Source: DATJOJ01 sp035507035
GTDB lineage: Bacteria > Acidobacteriota > Terriglobia > Terriglobales > Acidobacteriaceae
Assembly (NCBI GenBank): GCA_035507035.1
Contig: DATJOJ010000042.1
Location: forward strand, 96,511 to 160,510
Reading direction: 5' to 3'
Length of the DNA: 64,000 nt
The translations under genes and the position numbers were made by a program. Position 1 is the first letter of the stretch, and each line of letters opens with the position of its first letter. Of this stretch, positions 60,901 through 64,000 are shown piece after piece. The notes under the pieces were generated by a model. That model searched no databases. It was not told the DNA's origin and saw nothing but the letters and a program-made list of their open reading frames with translations.

Positions 60901-61478
60901 TTACCGTTGACCGTGAACAAGTTGGCGGTCGCCGGGAGACCGAAGGCGTTAAAGTTGCCATATCCGCCGCCGGAGGAGGTGTTCATCAGGACGCCCGGGG
61001 CGGTCTGCGCCACCGCACTAAGATCGTTGCCGCCGTTGGGCAGCAGATCGATTTGCTTTGGGGTAAACGAGGTTGAGATGTTCGCATTTTCGGTTTGGAT
61101 CAGGGGCGCGGTGCCACTGACTTCCACCGTTTCTGAGCTCTGTCCGATTTGGAGCTGCAGGTTCGCGGTGGTTACTTGGCCGATGGCTACGACTGCGGAT
61201 TCCACAACCCGGCGGAATCCAGGCTGGGTAACCGAAAGGCGGTAGTTGCCGGGCTTGAGGGAAGATAAACGAAATGCACCGGTGGAACTCGTTTTGGTTG
61301 TGTCGGTGGTTCCGTATTCAACGCTTTGACAGGTGACAGTCGCGCCGGCAACTACCGCGCCCGACGGGTCGGTCACGGTGCCGGAGATGTCTCCGCTGGT
61401 TGTCGTTTGTGCCAGCATCTGCAGGCAACACAGGGTGAGTAGCAGAGCTGTCAGTTTGAGAAACGAACTAATTCTCAT
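57933..61478 (-). CDS. Oar-like TonB-dependent receptor with carboxypeptidase-regulatory domain
   Basis: Outer-membrane receptor of 1181 residues. A signal peptide ends near residue 23; a carboxypeptidase-regulatory (Cna_B-like) beta sandwich spans about 28-115 (SGTVTDPSGAVVAGATVTC); a plug domain (about 125-240) follows with NIFTVNGNDEND-like text; then the long beta barrel ends in RLTF with a terminal aromatic. Such proteins are greatly expanded in Acidobacteriota and take up polymers or complexed nutrients using TonB, encoded at 10070 here. A duplicated element lies in the 5' leader and a hairpin after the stop. The ligand is unknown, since no sugar-enzyme gene is adjacent. Confidence 0.9.
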   Translation of the reverse strand: MRISSFLKLTALLLTLCCLQMLAQTTTSGDISGTVTDPSGAVVAGATVTCQSVEYGTTDTTKTSSTGAFRLSSLKPGNYRLSVTQPGFRRVVESAVVAIGQVTTANLQLQIGQSSETVEVSGTAPLIQTENANISTSFTPKQIDLLPNGGNDLSAVAQTAPGVLMNTSSGGGYGNFNAFGLPATANLFTVNGNDENDPYLNLNNSGATNLLLGKNEVSETAVVSNGYTGQYGRQAGAQVDYATKSGTNDWHGNAMYWYNSAGMNGNDWFNNHTNTPLPEEVNNQWAASIGGPIKKDKAFFFIDTEGLRYVLSTSNLAIIPTPAYGAAVASNIIADSVIAGGAFGTAPVTGVSQAFYQNYFNLYQTAPGLNRAQPVNNSIDATGNLGCGDLNVGGNLYPALAKFGGTGANPAYGLPNMGGGTPCANFFRSTVGQQSHEWILAGRLDYNLSNNDKLFGRVRFDRGLQPTYTDIVSPSLFNATSNQPQDEGELNWTHTFSPTVLNQFVASGLYYSAFFVNPNQAAATAAFPYVLIDADTSAFSNLGGAGYDWPQGRNVSQYMFIDDLSILKGSHALKMGVNFRRNDITDGIYGVLTTPEAIDVSQTIQDAGQLFEISQRFPQKLEQPVAISSFGLYFQDEYRVNSALKLTLTLRADRNTNMTCGTNCFTNFVGGDFNGIPHNNSTPWNQYVMTGQNNMVPNLEKVVFQPRFGFAWSPLHKQNTVVRGGIGLFSDLYPGTLADRFNRNPLTSNSFALVLPPFNGGAGSLPFATGEAGSAESTVTLCNTLFTSAFATGSPDSFGANAARPVGCHPPNFNSVTSTLKNPKYLEWNFEIQQAIGSKTSFVLNYVGNHGYDEFILNPWMNSYSGGAGAPSFGGLPVANLTDPTLGSPGCLASGCGFLRAPLGGFANITQLNNQGVSNYDGLTATVTRRFTLGFTGSFNYTWSHSQDMISNGGILPYSGNDSLDIQFNPFCLRCLNYGNADYDVRHNITANYVWELPFKANGMLNKLVSGWSVSGTFFYRTGYPYTVYDSGAQGFLPNTTSVLYPMATFLGGATNSGCNSPTNADGTYFQCLSASQFSDPATAGGFGNTQRNTFRGAPYFNSDFSILKNIPLTERFNFGLGANFFNVFNHANFSNPVPDIASGQFGQIQQTVVPPTSPYGAFVGSAVSGREIQLHARLTF

Positions 61479-61515
61479 AGTCTTTTCTCCAACTTGCAGG
61501 ATTTTTGGATTTTAC

Positions 61516-61613
61516 GAGCCAACGCTAAAGCACTTGCCCTTGCGACATCGCTAGGCTTTCGTTGTCGTGTGGAACATGCCTTCCAAGCACAGAGTCCGAG
61601 TCGAGGCATGCCC
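61516..61613 (-). repeat. Leader repeat copy 1 (nearest the receptor start)
   Basis: Shares with copy 2 the blocks GCCAAC-CTAAAGCACTTGC, GCTTT-GTTGTCGT and ACATGCCTTCCAAGC, in the same order and spacing apart from a six-base gap. In the mRNA sense, AAAGC pairs with GCUUU around an inner GCGA/UCGC. It ends 38 bases before the ATG. Confidence 0.6.
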
Positions 61614-61653
61614 TGGGAAGATCAGGCTTACAACAGTTTTTTTTCGTATCGAC

Positions 61654-61745
61654 GTGCCAACCCTAAAGCACTTGCTACAGCGAATGCTTTTGTTGTCGTT
61701 CTTGAGACATGCCTTCCAAGCTATCCCCGAATGCAGACATGTCAT
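61654..61745 (-). repeat. Leader repeat copy 2 (distal)
   Basis: Imperfect copy of 61516-61613, about 140 bases upstream. In the mRNA sense AAAGCA pairs with UGCUUU, one base pair longer than in copy 1, and the inner pair is GCU/AGC rather than GCGA/UCGC, so the stem is kept although the sequence differs. Confidence 0.6.
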
Positions 61746-61943
61746 GTAACAGCTACTGCGGATTGTCCTCGATTACTGCAAGCCAACTGCCATAACTAAC
61801 ACTGTCTGATGGACGAATAGACACTGCATGTTATGTGTTGTCTATGTCTACTATGATTGGTAGTCTATGGTTTTAGGTAGGTTTATGGGCGAGGCAATCT
61901 ATAGTTATTCATAGTCCCGAGACCATCGCTGGCCAGAGCCAAG

Positions 61944-61978
61944 AAGAAAAATGGCTGAGCAAGGGCTCGCCCAGCCAT
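61944..61978 (-). terminator. Rho-independent terminator after the secreted-protein gene
   Basis: In the minus sense the seven-base arms ATGGCTG and CAGCCAT, plus GAGC/GCTC inside, are followed by TTTTTCTTCTT. It starts about 25 bases after the stop of the gene at 62003-62980. Confidence 0.8.
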
Positions 61979-62002
61979 CAGTCTGAATGTGTTTCCCAGC
62001 TC

Positions 62003-62980
62003 CTAGTACTCAACCGTTTCGTACTTCTGTGTCACCTTCAAGCCGTAGTTGCACTGCGGCTGTACGCCCGAGCCGGCAGGATTTCCCTGCCATCCCGGAT
62101 TGCTGATCAGCTGTCGATTCTGGTCATAGAGACGAGTGAGAAACGTGACGCTGGTATTTGCCGGGAAATCGTCGCAACTTACCACCGCATAGTCCTCAGT
62201 GACCGCCCCAAATGCCCAATTCCACATCTGACCGGCGGCCGGCGTCTTTGCGAGGGTGGTCGTCTGCTTCGTGGTCAGGTCCTCGCTGATCACATTCCAG
62301 GTGGCGCAGTAATTCCCTCCCGGCTTGCAGTTAGGGATGATGGCTCCGCCAACTGTATCGCCAGGGCTGACGTTGACCGGATTGCTCTCCCATGTCGTGC
62401 CGTTCATGCAGCAATTCCAGCTGGCCATCGCCCAAGGCCCCGGCGCATACCATTGCAGCACCGGCTGGACGATGCTCTGCACATCATTGATGTCTTCCAT
62501 CCCGGGAAAGAAGAATAAGGTCTGCCCATTGTCGGTTTTCGGCAACGGCGGCACAATCCATCCGGCTTCAATCTCGCCATAAGTACTACTTGTGGTCGTA
62601 CTGATATATTCCAGCCAACCGTTGATCGTCGGGTCGATGCCGCTCACCGTTTTGCTGTCGGGAAAAATCACAGCTCCCGTCGGAGTGAAATGTGCATAGT
62701 TGCAGACCGGCGCGGGCTCGGTCGTTCCATCTGCGTGGCGCACACTTCCATCCAGCAGCGTATTTCCCTGCTTCAACATCATCACGCACGATGGATGGAA
62801 ATATCCGAACGGCGTGATCACATATCCTTCCGGCACATCCATCGGACGATCCGCGCCTGCGACCGTCACATTCTTCGCCGGGGCGAACGCTGTTGATGCA
62901 TTCATGAACGACGAGAAAAGAAAAATGACAGCCAGAACCGCAAAGCCTGTCACAAGAAAGCGATTTTGCCGAGTACGCAT
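62003..62980 (-). CDS. Secreted protein of unknown function
   Basis: A 325-residue exported protein with a signal peptide (MRTRQNRFLVTGFAVLAVIF, cleavage near residue 32). The mature part has a beta-rich look, seven or eight cysteines and the segments GYVITPFGYFHPSCV, GEIEAGWIVPPLPKTDNGQT, NPVNVSPGDTVGGAI and WAFGAVTEDYAVV. The pattern vaguely resembles beta-sandwich peptidases of the eqolisin (G1) type, but I cannot point to a catalytic Gln/Glu pair, so no activity is claimed. The gene is alone with its own terminator. No close family is recognised by eye. Confidence 0.65.
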   Translation of the reverse strand: MRTRQNRFLVTGFAVLAVIFLFSSFMNASTAFAPAKNVTVAGADRPMDVPEGYVITPFGYFHPSCVMMLKQGNTLLDGSVRHADGTTEPAPVCNYAHFTPTGAVIFPDSKTVSGIDPTINGWLEYISTTTSSTYGEIEAGWIVPPLPKTDNGQTLFFFPGMEDINDVQSIVQPVLQWYAPGPWAMASWNCCMNGTTWESNPVNVSPGDTVGGAIIPNCKPGGNYCATWNVISEDLTTKQTTTLAKTPAAGQMWNWAFGAVTEDYAVVSCDDFPANTSVTFLTRLYDQNRQLISNPGWQGNPAGSGVQPQCNYGLKVTQKYETVEY

Positions 62981-63175
62981 TTTGACCTCCCTTTCGAAAC
63001 CACCAAATAAACCGTCCCGCAGGCCATAGGGCGAATCAAACCCTGCGACCAGCGGCCTGTTCGTCCCGAAGCTAAATCTGCTCGATGTGGACTGTCAAGG
63101 AAATGAATTTGAAGGGGGGAAGAGGTTGCGTCCCAGATCAGCCTGTCGCCGAACCTGGGACGCTCGAAAATGACA

Positions 63176-63742
63176 CTACTCACCGCTAGATTTCACTTCA
63201 ATCTCGTTCACGGTTTCTTTTACGTTCGGAATCTGTTTGGCGAGCTTGCCGGCTTCGGCCTTCTGCGCGGGAGTCTTTACACTTCCGCTCAGGGTGAGCG
63301 TGCCATTTTTCGCGCTGCAAGAGACGCTCTGCTTGTCCAAGTTCTTGTGCGCTTTCAGCATCGCTTTGCAATTATCCTCGATGCCGCTGTCCAGGTCCGA
63401 GTCCACCGCTTTCGCCTGGCTCTCCATGCCGATGGGGCGCACGCCAACCTGGTTCGAGATGGTGTAGTCGGGAGCCGCCTGCTTGGCGACCTGCGCGGCT
63501 TGGTCTTTCTTACCCTGAGTCTCGACGTCGCCGCTAAGCGTCATAACCCCCTTGTCGCGGTCCTGGCTGACGGTGACAACTCCAAGGCCGTTCGCGGTGA
63601 GTGCGTTGTTGACGGCATCCTTTTCGTCCGGATGCGTCTGATTGCAGCCTGCGAGTCCCAGCACTGCACACAGGATGAGTGAAACCACCGCGGCGGCTGC
63701 GATCCGCGCTGGCGAAAATCTTTGGCTGAATTTGCGATCCAT
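63176..63742 (-). CDS. Lipoprotein with two BON domains
   Basis: A 188-residue predicted lipoprotein. The signal peptide ends in the lipobox LAGC (ILCAVLGLAGCNQTHPDEK), so Cys29 or nearby would be lipidated. Two BON (bacterial OsmY and nodulation) domains follow (about 38-100 and 115-185), with VTVSQDRDKGVMTLSGDVETQG and VSCSAKNGTLTLSGSVKTPAQ. BON domains bind phospholipid membranes, and OsmY-like proteins respond to osmotic stress. AAGGAG lies eleven or twelve bases before ATG 63742; an upstream in-frame start at 63937 is rejected because it would hide the signal. Confidence 0.83.
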   Translation of the reverse strand: MDRKFSQRFSPARIAAAAVVSLILCAVLGLAGCNQTHPDEKDAVNNALTANGLGVVTVSQDRDKGVMTLSGDVETQGKKDQAAQVAKQAAPDYTISNQVGVRPIGMESQAKAVDSDLDSGIEDNCKAMLKAHKNLDKQSVSCSAKNGTLTLSGSVKTPAQKAEAGKLAKQIPNVKETVNEIEVKSSGE

Positions 63743-64000
63743 AAATCGGCGTACTCCTTTTGAGATTTGTTTTTCCCGAGCTTTGCTTACGGCATTTTTT
63801 CGCCCGGATAAGATGAGCCAGGGAGCCGCCCACGCTGTACGCCCCTCTCTGTACAGAACCGTAAAGATCAACCCATGCGCGGGTGCGCAGCCTATTACGT
63901 TCCCACAAAAAGGCTGAGGCTGTTCGCCTCTCCCCAAAGCTCGCCGGCAATCGATGAGAGATTGATCTACCCCCTCCCCCCTCCCCCCTGCGATCTAGTG

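Larger units (their letters stand above)
61479..62002. promoter_or_regulatory. Leader and upstream region of the TonB receptor gene
   Basis: About 520 bases without a gene between the receptor start and the secreted-protein stop. It contains the two leader repeats (61516-61613 and 61654-61745), listed separately, an A-tract (minus strand), and the terminator of the upstream secreted-protein gene at 61944-61978. The receptor promoter should lie between the second repeat and that terminator. Confidence 0.5.

Noticed and set aside
63971..63990. Poly-C/CCCCTCC tract at the window end
   Set aside because: Low-complexity sequence near the window edge; no regulatory interpretation is possible.

Overview
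The window looks like a chromosomal segment of an Acidobacteriota bacterium, probably a Terriglobia/Koribacter-type lineage. This is inferred from gene content only. The pointers are an Oar-like carboxypeptidase-regulatory TonB-dependent receptor of 1181 residues, two secreted GloVer-repeat (TIGR03803-type) proteins, futalosine-pathway menaquinone genes, a two-gene egtB-egtD cluster, Crp/Fnr proteins with an N-terminal CxxC...C cluster, a kumamolisin-like S53 protease and DUF255/DUF58 proteins. I saw no prophage, CRISPR array, rRNA or tRNA.

Layout. 1-1455: end of a molybdate ABC importer (modB fragment, modC). 1552-3782 (minus): egtB-egtD for ergothioneine. 4105-6434: tandem universal stress protein, then a secreted S53 peptidase with a strong terminator. 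6485-9075 (minus): PAS/degenerate-GGDEF protein followed by motA-motB. 9446-12457: a PEBP protein and a TonB protein divergent from a Crp/Fnr regulator, which is followed by a second Crp-like protein lacking its DNA-binding domain. 12546-18482: desaturase, beta-hydroxyacid dehydrogenase, metallo-beta-lactamase-fold hydrolase, ICMT-like membrane methyltransferase, glycerate 2-kinase, alpha/beta hydrolase. 18571-22483: M20 peptidase, a VapBC-type toxin-antitoxin pair with a doubled operator, a DUF255 thioredoxin-fold protein. 22574-30337: small secreted peptide, membrane protein, CBS protein, DUF58 protein, phosphoesterase fragment, GloVer protein, hydrolase, ArgD-like aminotransferase. 30543-36658: NtrB/NtrC-like two-component pair, then MlaE/MlaF lipid-transport components. 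36739-42072 (minus): two tandem paralogues of unknown function, topA, a four-helix-bundle gene inside inverted repeats, dprA. 42172-50401: mqnA, mqnC, a membrane glycosyltransferase, a tiny membrane protein, bioY-mqnD (overlapping), a HAD hydrolase, a candidate structured RNA, murB, a membrane protein. 50593-53951 (minus): family 5 uracil-DNA glycosylase and two MacB-type permeases. 54183-63742: second GloVer protein, a basic/acidic two-part protein, redoxin, zinc alcohol dehydrogenase, the TonB-dependent receptor with a duplicated leader, an unknown secreted protein and a two-BON-domain lipoprotein.

How things connect. mqnA, mqnC and mqnD cover three steps of futalosine-dependent menaquinone synthesis. 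The TonB protein and the TonB receptor are natural partners but lie 47 kb apart. Crp-type palindromes (GTGA-N6-TCAC) lie upstream of the intact Crp/Fnr gene, at the start of the truncated paralogue and upstream of the universal stress gene, which suggests a small local regulon.

The most unusual observations are: (i) a roughly 95-bp imperfect tandem repeat in the 5' leader of the TonB receptor whose copies keep an AAAGC/GCUUU stem; (ii) a roughly 180-nt nested stem structure upstream of murB with a 6S-RNA-like layout; (iii) the Crp paralogue without a helix-turn-helix; (iv) two tandem operator copies over the toxin-antitoxin promoter; and (v) altered motifs in otherwise intact enzymes: DEEKF for GGDEF, GAFTSA for GAFTGA, and Ser for the Walker B glutamate in MlaF.
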